64,000 nucleotides of DNA, from the NCBI RefSeq assembly GCF_030580865.1, contig NZ_JAUQSY010000002.1, forward strand, positions 1-64,000, read 5' to 3'. Origin of the DNA: Hymenobacter aranciens. Lineage in GTDB: Bacteria > Bacteroidota > Bacteroidia > Cytophagales > Hymenobacteraceae. Position numbers and translations under genes: made by a program. Shown here piece after piece: positions 1 to 8,360 of the stretch (positions are counted from its first letter, which is position 1; each line of letters opens with the position of its first letter). The notes beneath the pieces are model-generated. The model ran no database searches, had not been told where the DNA came from, and saw nothing but the letters and a program-made list of their open reading frames with translations.

Positions 1-75
1 TGGGTGTTGGGTGTTGGGTGTTGGGTGTTGGGTGTTGGGTGTTGGGTGTTGGGTGTTGGGTGTTGGGTGTTGGGT
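1..75. repeat. (TGGGTGT)n heptamer tandem repeat
   Basis: Ten perfect copies of the 7-base unit TGGGTGT run from the window edge to base 70, followed by a degenerate unit. The array may continue upstream of the window. At about 96-106 the sequence ACCCAACACC is the reverse complement of part of the repeat, so a hairpin with the array is possible. The array lies upstream of the membrane protein gene at 135. Copy number of such repeats is expected to vary; any effect on transcription is inference. Confidence 0.9.
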
Positions 76-122
76 AACCGTTATCCGAATACCTAAAACC
101 CAACACCAACTACCCACTACCT

Positions 123-130
123 TACTTTGC
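123..130 (+). promoter_or_regulatory. Possible -7 box (TACTTTGC-like) of the gene at 135
   Basis: The sequence TTACTTTGC resembles the Bacteroidota -7 element TAnnTTTG and ends only five bases before the GTG start at 135. If it is used, the mRNA would be almost leaderless. No convincing -33 TTTG box is seen upstream, only the heptamer repeat. Confidence 0.35.
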
Positions 131-134
131 AGTC

Positions 135-1814
135 GTGACCCGCTACCGCCCCTTTTTCCTGCTTCTCTTATTGGTGGCCGCCGTAGTCCTCGGCCTGGGC
201 AGCTACTTCGAAACCAGCGACGACGAGCATTTTGCCCTGCTTTTCAGCGGGGCCACGGCGGCCGCGCCGCAAGCCGTGCTGGCGCAGTATTTCCACGGCC
301 TCGGGCACGGGCTGGCAGCCGCCTACACCCTGGCCCCGCTAGTGCCGTGGTATGGCTTGCTGACCGGGCTGCTGCTGCTGGGGGCCACGCTGCTGTATTT
401 CCGGGTGCTGCACCAGCTGCTGCGGCCCCACTTGCGGCCGGGGTGGCTGCTGGGAGCGCTGGGGGTGTTTTTCCTGTTGGGCTGGCTGGAGCACTGGCAG
501 TGGTTCAGTCACGTGCGGGTGGCGGCTTTGCTGAGTCTGAGCGGCCTACTGGTGCTGGCGGCGCCGGGCGGGCGGGGGCGCTGGCTGCCGGGGCTGGCGG
601 CCGTGCTGCTGGGCTGCCTCATCCGGCCCAGTGCGGCGGGGCTGGGGCTGCTGGCGACGCTGCCCGCCGCCGCGTGGCTGGCGGCGCGGGCCGGAGCGGG
701 CTGGCGGGCCGCCCAGCCTCTCGGCGCGGCGCTGGGGGTGTGGCTGGTGGTGCAGGCGGCGCTTAGCCTCACGGCCACGCCCGAGGCGGCCGAATTTCGG
801 GCGTTGGATTCTCGCTTGGCGCTGGCCCTCGACTACCAGCTGACCCGTCCGCAGCCCCGCACCGCCGCCGACTCCTTGACCGTGGCGGCTGTGGACCACT
901 GGCTGTTCGGCGCTGATACGCTGGTGAACCCTGCCGCCCTTGACCGTCTCTACCGCTTCGACGCCCGGCATTTCCTCACGCACACCCTGCCTGCCAAGCT
1001 GCAATTGCGGCTGACATTACTGGCCCGCGACTACTTCCCGCTGCTGCTGGCGCTGGCCGTGGCGGCTGGGTTTTCCCTGCGCTTGCCTCCGAAGCAAGGC
1101 CGCTGGTACTGGCTCACGCAGCTGTATTTCGGCGCGGCGCTGCTGCTGCTGGCCGGGGTGCTCAAGCTGCCGCCCCGCCTGGCCCTGCCGCTGCTCGATG
1201 GCTGGCTGCTGGCCTCGCTGGCGGCGCTGCTGGAGGGTAGAGTATTCACCACCTGGCCGCGCGGCTGGCGTATAGGGCTGAGTGGGGGAGGAGTGCTGGT
1301 GGTGGGGTTATATCTGGCTAAAATCGGACACCGCACCCAGGTGCTGCGAGCCGAGCAAGAACACCATGCCAGCCGGCTGGAGGCGGCGCGGTATCACCGC
1401 TGGTACGATGCCAGCTTTACCGCCAACTACTTCGACCACCCGCTGCCCCTGCCGCCGCTGGTGCTGGGCGGGGCCGACGACCTGTTCAAAAGCCTCTCGC
1501 CCTTCCGGCGCTACAGCCTGGGGCCGCGCCCGGTGCTACTGCTCACCGGCTGGCCGGCGCACGAGGCGGGGCCGCGCCGGCTGCTGCGGCAGCTGAGCGA
1601 GTTGCCCGCCCAGCTGCCGGGCCTGCGCCGGCTGGCCCAGGGGCCCTTTGGCGCCACGCCGCGCTGGCTGCTCTCGGCGGAGGTGGCGCCGGTGCTGGCC
1701 CGGCAGCTGGGCGGGGCGCCGGCCTTCCGGCCCTGGCAGGTGGTATCCGAAATGGGCCGCTCCTTCGATGGCGGCCCGGTTTGGTATAGCGTGAACCCGC
1801 AGCCGGAGCATTAA
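135..1814 (+). CDS. Polytopic membrane protein of unknown function
   Basis: A 559-residue protein with a GTG start. It begins with a hydrophobic segment (residues about 4-24) and has roughly ten predicted membrane helices up to residue about 397, including stretches near 72-92, 100-118, 290-312, 325-345 and 380-397. These are followed by a soluble C-terminal part of about 160 residues. The topology resembles membrane glycosyltransferases or mannosyltransferases with a C-terminal extracytoplasmic domain, but no diagnostic motif was recognised, so this is only a suggestion. It stands alone on the plus strand, with the desaturase gene about 130 bases downstream. Confidence 0.75.
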   Translation: MTRYRPFFLLLLLVAAVVLGLGSYFETSDDEHFALLFSGATAAAPQAVLAQYFHGLGHGLAAAYTLAPLVPWYGLLTGLLLLGATLLYFRVLHQLLRPHLRPGWLLGALGVFFLLGWLEHWQWFSHVRVAALLSLSGLLVLAAPGGRGRWLPGLAAVLLGCLIRPSAAGLGLLATLPAAAWLAARAGAGWRAAQPLGAALGVWLVVQAALSLTATPEAAEFRALDSRLALALDYQLTRPQPRTAADSLTVAAVDHWLFGADTLVNPAALDRLYRFDARHFLTHTLPAKLQLRLTLLARDYFPLLLALAVAAGFSLRLPPKQGRWYWLTQLYFGAALLLLAGVLKLPPRLALPLLDGWLLASLAALLEGRVFTTWPRGWRIGLSGGGVLVVGLYLAKIGHRTQVLRAEQEHHASRLEAARYHRWYDASFTANYFDHPLPLPPLVLGGADDLFKSLSPFRRYSLGPRPVLLLTGWPAHEAGPRRLLRQLSELPAQLPGLRRLAQGPFGATPRWLLSAEVAPVLARQLGGAPAFRPWQVVSEMGRSFDGGPVWYSVNPQPEH

Positions 1815-1947
1815 AGCGGAGTAGCGCTTCACCATGCCTTAATCTTATACCACGCGGATGCAGTTTATGGCGGACCTTTGCGGCCAGGAGCGCCTATATC
1901 CACCCCTTGCAGCGCGCCGCCCCCTGCTTATGCTACCCACCTCCACC

Positions 1948-2913
1948 ATGACCTCGCGCAGCGAAGTGCTGCAGCACCTCGAAGGCTACCTGACTGCTAA
2001 CATGGGTACCTTCCTCAAAAGCGTCGAAGACTCCTGGCAGCCCGCCGACTACCTCCCCGATTCGCGCCTCGACAGCTTCTTTGACGAAGTGAAGCTGCTG
2101 CGCGAAAAAGCCCAGAACCTGAGCTACGACCTCGTGGCCGTGCTCATCGGCGACACCATCACCGAAGAAGCCCTGCCCAACTACGAGGCCTGGTTTCACC
2201 AGCTCGACGACCTCAACCGCGACCCCAACAACGGCTGGGCCCAGTGGATTCGGGGCTGGACGGCCGAGGAAAACCGCCACGGCGACCTGCTCAACCGCTA
2301 CCTCTACCTGAGCGGCCGCGTGAACATGCGCGAGTTCGAAGTCTCGACCCAATATCTCATCAACGACGGCTTCGACCTGGGCACGGCCCACGACCCCTAC
2401 CGCGCCTTTGTGTACACGAGCTACCAGGAAACGGCTACCAACATCTCGCACCGCCGCGTGGGCCAGCTGGCCCGCAAGGCTGGCGACGACCAGCTCTCCA
2501 AAATCTGCGGCATGATTGCGGGCGACGAAACCCGCCACGCCCGCGTGTACAAGGGCTTCGTGGAGAAAATATTCGAAGTGGATGCCTCGGAAATGATGCT
2601 GGCCTTTGAGGACATGATGCGCAAGAAAATCGTGATGCCGGCCCACTACATGCGCGAGCTGGGCATCGAGATGGGCAAAACCTTCGGCCACTTCACCGAC
2701 GCGGCCCAGCGCCTGGGCGTGTACACCAGCGCCGACTACACCGACATCCTCGACACACTCATCAAGGACTGGAAAATTGAGCACATCGGCGGCCTCACCG
2801 GGCCGGCCGAGAAGGCCCGCGAGTACATCATGGCCCTGCCCAACCGCCTGCGCCGCGTGGCCGACCGCATGCCGGTGCCCAAGCTGGAATATAAGTTCAA
2901 GTGGATTTCGTAG
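1948..2913 (+). CDS. Acyl-[acyl-carrier-protein] desaturase (FAB2/stearoyl-ACP desaturase family)
   Basis: A soluble di-iron desaturase that introduces a double bond into acyl-ACP chains. Both iron-ligand motifs are visible: EENRH at residues 107-111 and DETRH at 193-197, matching the two ExxH motifs of the family, with an upstream Glu-rich helix. With the chosen ATG at 1948 it has 321 residues, normal for bacterial members. In-frame starts at 1930 and 1858 would add 6 or 30 residues of non-conserved sequence. It probably supplies unsaturated fatty acids for membrane fluidity. A very strong hairpin follows it. Confidence 0.9.
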   Translation: MTSRSEVLQHLEGYLTANMGTFLKSVEDSWQPADYLPDSRLDSFFDEVKLLREKAQNLSYDLVAVLIGDTITEEALPNYEAWFHQLDDLNRDPNNGWAQWIRGWTAEENRHGDLLNRYLYLSGRVNMREFEVSTQYLINDGFDLGTAHDPYRAFVYTSYQETATNISHRRVGQLARKAGDDQLSKICGMIAGDETRHARVYKGFVEKIFEVDASEMMLAFEDMMRKKIVMPAHYMRELGIEMGKTFGHFTDAAQRLGVYTSADYTDILDTLIKDWKIEHIGGLTGPAEKAREYIMALPNRLRRVADRMPVPKLEYKFKWIS

Positions 2914-2989
2914 GCCCCGATAATGCGAAGCGCCCGCTGCGGCCTTGGTTAAAAGGCCGGTTCGAAAGTCGCGTTTAGTGCCTACCTCT

Positions 2990-3051
2990 GGGGACCGCGC
3001 CGGGTGCTGTTGTCGCATGAAAATGCGACAACAGCACCCGGCGCGGTCCCC
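2990..3051. repeat. Perfect 29-bp hairpin with GAAA tetraloop
   Basis: Bases 2990-3018 and 3023-3051 are perfect reverse complements separated only by GAAA, a GNRA-type stable tetraloop. There is no T-run on either side, so it is not a canonical intrinsic terminator. It lies between the desaturase stop and the S74 protein start, and is followed by GACCTTTGC, which resembles a local -7 promoter box. It may protect the 3' end of the upstream mRNA or act as a bidirectional stop; this is inference. Confidence 0.85.
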
Positions 3052-3109
3052 GACCTTTGCTGAACTGAACTGCCTGCGGCCTGGTTAGTCCGCTCATCTC
3101 CCTTTCCCT

Positions 3110-5026
3110 ATGGCAAACTTAGACCGTTCCCTCCTTGCCCCGCTGGCAGCCTTGTTGCTGCTCGTCAGCGCCCCGCACCTCGCCCAGGCCCAGACCGGGA
3201 GCGTGGGCATCGGCACGCCCACCCCTGCGGCCTCGGCGGCGCTGGAAGTGCGCAGCACCAGCAAGGGACTGCTGCTGCCGCGCCTCACCACGGCCCAGCG
3301 CGATGTCCTCACGGCCAGCACCACGGCTCCGCCCGTGCCGGGCCTGCTCATCTACCTCACCGACGGCACCCCCGGCCTGTATGCCTACGACGGCACCACC
3401 TGGGTGCGCCTGGGGGCCGACAACCTGGGCAACCACTCCGCCACCCAAACCCTCAACCTGAATGAGCAGCGCCTGCTGGGTACCCTGGGCAGCTCCCTGG
3501 GCGACTCCACCGCCCAGGTGGAGCTGAACGCCAGCGTGGGCACGCAGAGCACCGCCCTCATTACGCGCAGCAACTTCGGGGCCCGCTACACGCGGGCGAT
3601 GCTCTCGGGCTACGGCAGTCTGCCCGACGGCAGCACCACGGCCAACGACTTCGGCATCTGGGCCACGGCCTACCGCGGCAGCGGCTGGGCGGGCTTTTTC
3701 TCGGCGGGCAGCACCCGGCAGATACGCTTTGTGGGCATCTGCCAGAACCCGGGCTACAACAACACCGGCTCGGCCATCCGCATCGTGGATGGCACCCAGG
3801 GGGCGGGCAAGGTGCTGACGTCGGATGGTGTGGGCTACGGCACCTGGCAGACTCCCGCGCCCACGGCGGCCGGCGGCAACTTCAACCTGGGCCCGTATTA
3901 CCTGGTGGGCAACGGCGGCAGCACGGGCCTGGCCATTACCAACGCGGGCCGGCTGGGCATCAATACCACCGCGCCCTTCTCGCAGCTGGCCAATACCTCG
4001 ACCAATATCATCGGCAGCGAAGGCACCGGCGGCAACGCCGGCTCCCTGGCCTGGGCCGCCAGTCAGGCGGGCTACGTCGGCATGTTTTACAACGCCAGTA
4101 CCGTGGGCAACGCGACCGGCCTGGCCGTGAAGATAGCTGCCACGGGCACCGCCGCCGCCCTCGACGTGAGCCAGGGCACCACCCAGAACGCGGCAGGCAC
4201 CCCGCTGCTGCGGGTGCAGGGCAACGGCAACGTGGGCATCGGCACCACCGCCCCGGCCGCCCGCCTCACCGTGCAGCCCGAAGCCGATACCGAGGTGGGC
4301 CTGCGCGTGACCAATGGCGTGGCCGACGGCACCGCCACCAGCGGCAACATCGTGCTGCAAACCCTGACCGGCGGCAACAGCGGCTACTCCTTCCTGGGCT
4401 TCAATGGCTATAATGCGCCGGCCGAAACCCGCTACAACACCGACAAAAACCGCTGGCGCCTCGGCACCGACCAGCGCGGCACCACCGATGCCTTCTTCCT
4501 CGACACCTGGAACGGCACCGCCGGCACCAGCGTGCTGACCGCCACTACCGTCGGCAACGTGGGCATCGGCATGGTCCCCAACGCCGCCTATAAGCTGGAC
4601 GTGGCCGGCACCCTCCGCGTGAACGGCACGGTGTACACCTCCGACCGGCGCTTCAAGCAAAACATCCGGCCCCTGACCAGCGCCCTCTCGGCGGTGCTGG
4701 CCCTGCGCGGGGTGCGCTACGAGTGGAACGCGCTGGGCGTGCGCCACGGCGGCACGGCCGGCGCCGGGCAGGTGGGCCTGCTGGCCCAGGAGGTGGAGAA
4801 AATCTACCCCGAGCTGGTGAGCACCGATGCCGAGGGCTACAAAGCCGTGAACTACGCCCAGCTCACGCCCGTCCTCATCGAGGCCCTCAAGGAGCAGCAG
4901 CAGCAGATAGAGGCGCTGAAGGCCCGCGCCGCTACGGCCGAAGCCCGCGCCACGGCCACCACCGAGGCCTTCGAGGCCCGGCTGCGGCAGCTGGAGGCGG
5001 CCGGCAGCGGGCAGGCCCGGAAGTAA
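3110..5026 (+). CDS. Secreted protein with C-terminal S74 (tail-fibre) self-cleaving chaperone domain
   Basis: A 638-residue protein with a signal peptide ending at about residue 27 (AQAQ). The middle is rich in Gly, Ala and Thr with repeated GIGT turns typical of beta-helical fibre stalks. Residues about 505-620 form a Peptidase_S74 intramolecular chaperone domain: the SDRRFK motif gives the expected catalytic Ser511 and Lys516 with spacing of five, and a trimeric coiled-coil tail (EQQQQIEALK) follows. In phage endosialidases this domain assists trimerisation and then cleaves itself off. Here the protein is chromosomal and exported, with no phage genes around it, so it is probably a surface fibre. 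No T9SS sorting domain is seen. Confidence 0.85.
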   Translation: MANLDRSLLAPLAALLLLVSAPHLAQAQTGSVGIGTPTPAASAALEVRSTSKGLLLPRLTTAQRDVLTASTTAPPVPGLLIYLTDGTPGLYAYDGTTWVRLGADNLGNHSATQTLNLNEQRLLGTLGSSLGDSTAQVELNASVGTQSTALITRSNFGARYTRAMLSGYGSLPDGSTTANDFGIWATAYRGSGWAGFFSAGSTRQIRFVGICQNPGYNNTGSAIRIVDGTQGAGKVLTSDGVGYGTWQTPAPTAAGGNFNLGPYYLVGNGGSTGLAITNAGRLGINTTAPFSQLANTSTNIIGSEGTGGNAGSLAWAASQAGYVGMFYNASTVGNATGLAVKIAATGTAAALDVSQGTTQNAAGTPLLRVQGNGNVGIGTTAPAARLTVQPEADTEVGLRVTNGVADGTATSGNIVLQTLTGGNSGYSFLGFNGYNAPAETRYNTDKNRWRLGTDQRGTTDAFFLDTWNGTAGTSVLTATTVGNVGIGMVPNAAYKLDVAGTLRVNGTVYTSDRRFKQNIRPLTSALSAVLALRGVRYEWNALGVRHGGTAGAGQVGLLAQEVEKIYPELVSTDAEGYKAVNYAQLTPVLIEALKEQQQQIEALKARAATAEARATATTEAFEARLRQLEAAGSGQARK

Positions 5027-5088
5027 CTTCGCAAGCGCGGCGGGCCGCGTTGCCCTATCCTGCGTCGCCCCCTAATGCTTCTCCCCGT

Positions 5089-5421
5089 ATGGCTTCCGAC
5101 CAACTCTTCATCGATTTCATCCTCGACCAGCTGACCCCCGCCGGGCCGGTGCATGCCAAAAAGATGTTCGGCGAATACGGCCTGTACTGGGACGACAAGA
5201 TTTTTGCTTTGGTCTGCGACAACCGGCTGTATGTGAAACCCACCGCCGCCGGCCGCGCCTACCTGCAGGACGCCCTCACCGAAGGAGCGCCCTTTCCGGG
5301 GGCCAAGCCCTATTTCCTCATCGAAGAGGAACTCGACGACCACCGCTGGCTGCAGCAGCTGGTGCGCCTCACCGTGGCCGAGCTGCCCGCGCCCAAACCC
5401 AAGAAGCCGAAGAGGAAATAA
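5089..5421 (+). CDS. TfoX N-terminal domain family protein
   Basis: A 110-residue protein starting at the ATG at 5089; the longer frame upstream overlaps the preceding gene and is not credible. It carries the TfoX_N signature region, with KKMFGEYGLYWDDKIFALV near residues 20-40 and a lysine-rich basic tail (PKPKKPKRK). TfoX proteins activate competence genes in gammaproteobacteria, but short single-domain members in Bacteroidota have no established role. The gene is 62 bases downstream of the S74 gene and may be cotranscribed with it. Confidence 0.8.
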   Translation: MASDQLFIDFILDQLTPAGPVHAKKMFGEYGLYWDDKIFALVCDNRLYVKPTAAGRAYLQDALTEGAPFPGAKPYFLIEEELDDHRWLQQLVRLTVAELPAPKPKKPKRK

Positions 5422-5451
5422 ACCGGGCGGCACTCCGGCAAGCGTGGCGAG

Positions 5452-5459
5452 TATATTTG
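5452..5459 (+). promoter_or_regulatory. -7 promoter box TATATTTG
   Basis: TATATTTG is an exact match to the Bacteroidota -7 consensus TAnnTTTG, 18 bases before the ATG at 5478. The -33 TTTG partner is not obvious. Confidence 0.5.
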
Positions 5460-5477
5460 ACGACTTAACCCGCAATT

Positions 5478-7229
5478 ATGCTACAACTCAACTCGACCCT
5501 GACGGCCTGCGGGCTGACTGTTTTGCTGGCGGCGGGTACTGCCGCCCAGGCCCAGGGCCCCACCGTGACGGCCACTGGCCTGATGCCGGCCCGCAATGCC
5601 GTGGCCGCGCCCCGCGCCACGAACGTTGTGATTCCCTTCTCGCAGGCCATCAACCCGGCCACGGCCGACAGCATCCGGGTGTTTTCGGCCCAATACCGGG
5701 GGCGGCGCACGGTGGCGGCCAGCACCAGCGGCAGCGCGGTCACGCTCGTGCCCACGGCCCCGGCGGGGCAGGCGGCGGCCTTCCGGCCCGGCGAGACGGT
5801 GCAGGTGACGGTGCCGGGCACGGTGCAGAACATGCAGGGCCGGGGCGGCGCGCCCTACGTGTATCAGTTTACGGCGGCGGCTACGGGGGGCACGGGCGGG
5901 TTTGCGCCGGGTAGCGACGTGGCGATGGGCAATGGAGGGGGCTACTGGCCCGAAATCAAAGTTGGTGACTTGGATGGTGATGGCGACCTCGACTTTGCAA
6001 TGGCTTATGGCGGATATAGTTTTTCCCTTAACAACAAGGTGAAGGTGGGCCTGAACAATGGCAATGGCATGTTTACGTTAGCGCCTGATGTAACTACTGG
6101 TGATGGGGCTGAAGCACTGACACTGGCCGATGTGGACGGCGACGGCGACTTGGATATCCTCACGGGTACTACTCTGGGCGGCTCTTCAAACCCGAACGGG
6201 GTGATTGCGCTGGTGCGCAATACCGGTAGCGCCAGCTTTGCGGCCCCGGTCATTATCGGCACCGGCTACGTGCGCAGCATTGCCGTGGGCGATGTGGACG
6301 GCGACGGTGACCTAGATGTGGTGGCGGGCCGGGTATTTCTAAATGATGGGCGGGGCAATTTCGCCCTCGGGGCAGCGGCCAGCGGCATGGCGCTGGGTGA
6401 TGTTGATAACGATGGCGACCTCGACCTCGTGGGCGTGACCAATAGCACTGGCACGGTGCAGCTGAACGACGGGCATGGGAACTTCACGGTAGGTGCGGCC
6501 TTCACCGTGGCTGGCGACAAAGGCTTAACCCTAGGCGACCTGGATGGTGACGGCGACCTGGATTTGCTAACCGTTAATTTTGGTGGCGGCACTACCGCGC
6601 TGCTAAGCATCCGGCTAAACGATGGCACCGGCAGCTTCGGCGGAACCACTAATCTGCCAGATGGAACTTCGGCGTGGTGCTTGGCCCTGGGCGACGTAGA
6701 TGGCGATGGCGACCTCGACATTCTGACCCCCGACACCGGTAACCCGATGCGTACCCACGTGCGCTTCAACGATGGAACAGGCGACTTTAGCCGCCGGTAC
6801 ACCTTCAATAACGGAGGCACACTGTTCGCCGGTATCCAAACCGTAAATATGGCCCTGGGCGACCTAGACAGTGACGGCGACCTCGACCTGTTACTGGTTG
6901 ATTACACGGCTGACTATGTGGGCGTACGCCTCAACGGTGCCGTGCTGGCCACGGCCGCCCCACAGCCCCTGCCTGCCGGCGCGCTCTGGCCCAACCCCGC
7001 CAGCGCCACCCAGCCGGTGCAGGTGTCGCTGACTGTGCCCGGTGATGTGCGCGCCGTGCAAGCCACCGTGCTCAACAGCCTGGGCCAGCAGGTAGCCCGC
7101 GCCACGCTGCCGGTGCAGGCCGGGCAGGCCACGGGTGCGCTGCCCACGGCCGGGCTGCCCGCCGGGGTGTACGTGGTGCAGCTGCAGGCCGGGGCGCAGC
7201 GCTTCAGCCAGCGGCTGGTGCTGCTGTAA
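5478..7229 (+). CDS. T9SS-secreted FG-GAP/VCBS repeat protein
   Basis: A 583-residue protein with a signal peptide ending AAQAQ (about residue 25). An SbsA-type Ig-like domain (about 28-130) is followed by seven VCBS/FG-GAP blades, each with an Asp-rich calcium loop of the type GDLDGDGDLD (about 145-470). A T9SS type A sorting domain of about 80 residues ends the protein (WPNPASAT near 505 and a GVYVVQL strand near the end). It is therefore predicted to be exported across the outer membrane by the gliding/PorSS machinery and to fold as a beta-propeller. GC is lower in the propeller part than in the ends. Confidence 0.88.
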   Translation: MLQLNSTLTACGLTVLLAAGTAAQAQGPTVTATGLMPARNAVAAPRATNVVIPFSQAINPATADSIRVFSAQYRGRRTVAASTSGSAVTLVPTAPAGQAAAFRPGETVQVTVPGTVQNMQGRGGAPYVYQFTAAATGGTGGFAPGSDVAMGNGGGYWPEIKVGDLDGDGDLDFAMAYGGYSFSLNNKVKVGLNNGNGMFTLAPDVTTGDGAEALTLADVDGDGDLDILTGTTLGGSSNPNGVIALVRNTGSASFAAPVIIGTGYVRSIAVGDVDGDGDLDVVAGRVFLNDGRGNFALGAAASGMALGDVDNDGDLDLVGVTNSTGTVQLNDGHGNFTVGAAFTVAGDKGLTLGDLDGDGDLDLLTVNFGGGTTALLSIRLNDGTGSFGGTTNLPDGTSAWCLALGDVDGDGDLDILTPDTGNPMRTHVRFNDGTGDFSRRYTFNNGGTLFAGIQTVNMALGDLDSDGDLDLLLVDYTADYVGVRLNGAVLATAAPQPLPAGALWPNPASATQPVQVSLTVPGDVRAVQATVLNSLGQQVARATLPVQAGQATGALPTAGLPAGVYVVQLQAGAQRFSQRLVLL

Positions 7230-7244
7230 GGTGTTCGGCTGTCG

Positions 7245-7475
7245 TCCGGGGGGAGCCTCCAACAGCGGTCGAAACTCCTCCGGCCGGGGCTGGGCTGCCT
7301 CCAACAGCTGTCGAAAGCCATCCGGTAGGGGCCGGGGTGCCTCCGAAAGCTGTTGAAAGCAGTCCGGCCGGGACCTGAGAGCTAAAAAAAGCTGTTGAAA
7401 GCCTTCCGGCTTCGGCCGGGGTGCCTCCAACAGCTTTTGAAAGCAGTCCGGACGCGACCGGACCGATAAAAACAA
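7245..7475. repeat. 42-nt tandem repeat array
   Basis: Four consecutive 42-nt units begin with TCCGG at 7279, 7321, 7363 and 7405, flanked by a shortened 34-nt unit at 7245 and a partial unit at 7447. The best conserved parts are TCCGG, GGGGTGCCTCC and AGCTGTTGAAAGC. Because 42 is a multiple of three, the minus strand reads open as a 14-residue repeat resembling RPxPDGFQQLLEAP. It lies between converging genes, 3' of the hypothetical gene at 7488-8207. Confidence 0.9.
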
Positions 7476-7487
7476 TAGTTCTACCCG

Positions 7488-8207
7488 CTACTGTCCAACT
7501 CCGTCGGCCGGGTGGGTTTTGGGCAGGTTAGGGAGGTTGCCATCGGCGGGGGTGCCGGTGCTTTGCGGGAAGGCAAAGTAGGCATAGGCCAGCTCGGGCG
7601 TGGCGTAGTGGCGGTGCAGCAGGCCCGCGTAGGCACGGTAGAGTGCCCCGCACACCACTTCTTCCTCGGCATCGACGGCGGCGGCGCCGCTGCGCACTTC
7701 CGAGGAGTGGGTGGTGCGGCCGGTGAGGGCATTTTCCAGCGTTTTATACTGCGCGGCGGCCACCTCGGGCGTGATGCCGGTTTTGCCGCCGTAGGTCTGG
7801 CTGATTTTGTCGAGGTAATACTTGGCCCGGCCCAGAATATTTTTCTGGTTGGCCTGGTATAAGGCCGCCATGCCGCCGGGGAAAATGTCAATCCGCTCGG
7901 CCTGCTGGCGGTCGGGGAAAGCCGGGAATACCTTCTGCACATTGGTAAGCTGCGCCCACTGCAGGAAGCTGCGCACGGCCTGCTGCAGCGTGGCGGCGGC
8001 AGCCACTTTGCCCCCCTGCCCGCGCTGGGTGTGGGCGGCCCGCAGCCTGGCCACGGTTTCGGCCAGCGCCTTCACGTCTTCGGCATCGGCCTCGGGGTCG
8101 TTCTGCAGGTTGGCCAGCGCGGCTTCGGCAAAGGCCAGAAACGCGTCGTCGCTGAGCGAGGCGCACAGCGGCACGAAGAAATTGACGAAGTAAGTTTTGT
8201 TGGTCAT
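7488..8207 (-). CDS. Hypothetical protein
   Basis: A 239-residue soluble protein without signal peptide or membrane segment. It starts MTNKTYFVNFFVP; Ala-rich helices follow (residues about 15-75), then a more conserved-looking block DRQQAERIDIFPGGMAALY near 110-128 and an acidic ALTGRTTHSSEV region. No family was recognised. The TAG stop is directly followed in the same frame by sense codons running through the 42-nt array (see findings). The start ATG at 8207 has no clear Shine-Dalgarno sequence, as is usual for this phylum. Confidence 0.7.
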   Translation of the reverse strand: MTNKTYFVNFFVPLCASLSDDAFLAFAEAALANLQNDPEADAEDVKALAETVARLRAAHTQRGQGGKVAAAATLQQAVRSFLQWAQLTNVQKVFPAFPDRQQAERIDIFPGGMAALYQANQKNILGRAKYYLDKISQTYGGKTGITPEVAAAQYKTLENALTGRTTHSSEVRSGAAAVDAEEEVVCGALYRAYAGLLHRHYATPELAYAYFAFPQSTGTPADGNLPNLPKTHPADGVGQ

Positions 8208-8292
8208 GGTGGGGTAGGTGGGGTTTTGATATGGTGGGAGTTAGGGTGGCAAGTAAGGAAAAAATTCTGGAATAGTTGTCGCCCAGTCGCTC

Positions 8293-8360
8293 AACCTCAC
8301 CCCCCCCGCCCCCGAAGAATTGCGCCTCCAGCAATTCTTCGGGGGCCGGGGGGGGAGGTT
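8293..8360. repeat. C/G-rich inverted repeat overlapping the end of the ada-like gene
   Basis: Bases 8293-8323 and 8331-8360 are nearly perfect reverse complements (core CCCCGAAGAATTGC) with a 7-base loop. The right arm reaches into the stop codon of the ada-like gene on the minus strand (8359-8361). There is no T-run, so it is probably an intergenic palindromic repeat that may double as a transcription or decay barrier. Confidence 0.8.

Noticed and set aside
2950..2985. GGTTCGAAAGTC near 2950, reminiscent of a tRNA T-loop
   Set aside because: No acceptor or anticodon stems can be formed around it; no tRNA was found.
3119..4747. 542-aa minus-strand open frame
   Set aside because: It is antisense to the S74 protein gene, has Gly/Ala/His-rich low-complexity composition, and reflects high GC; the plus strand has clear domains.
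3110..5026. Prophage tail-fibre gene
   Set aside because: No other phage genes occur within 20 kb and the protein has a signal peptide.
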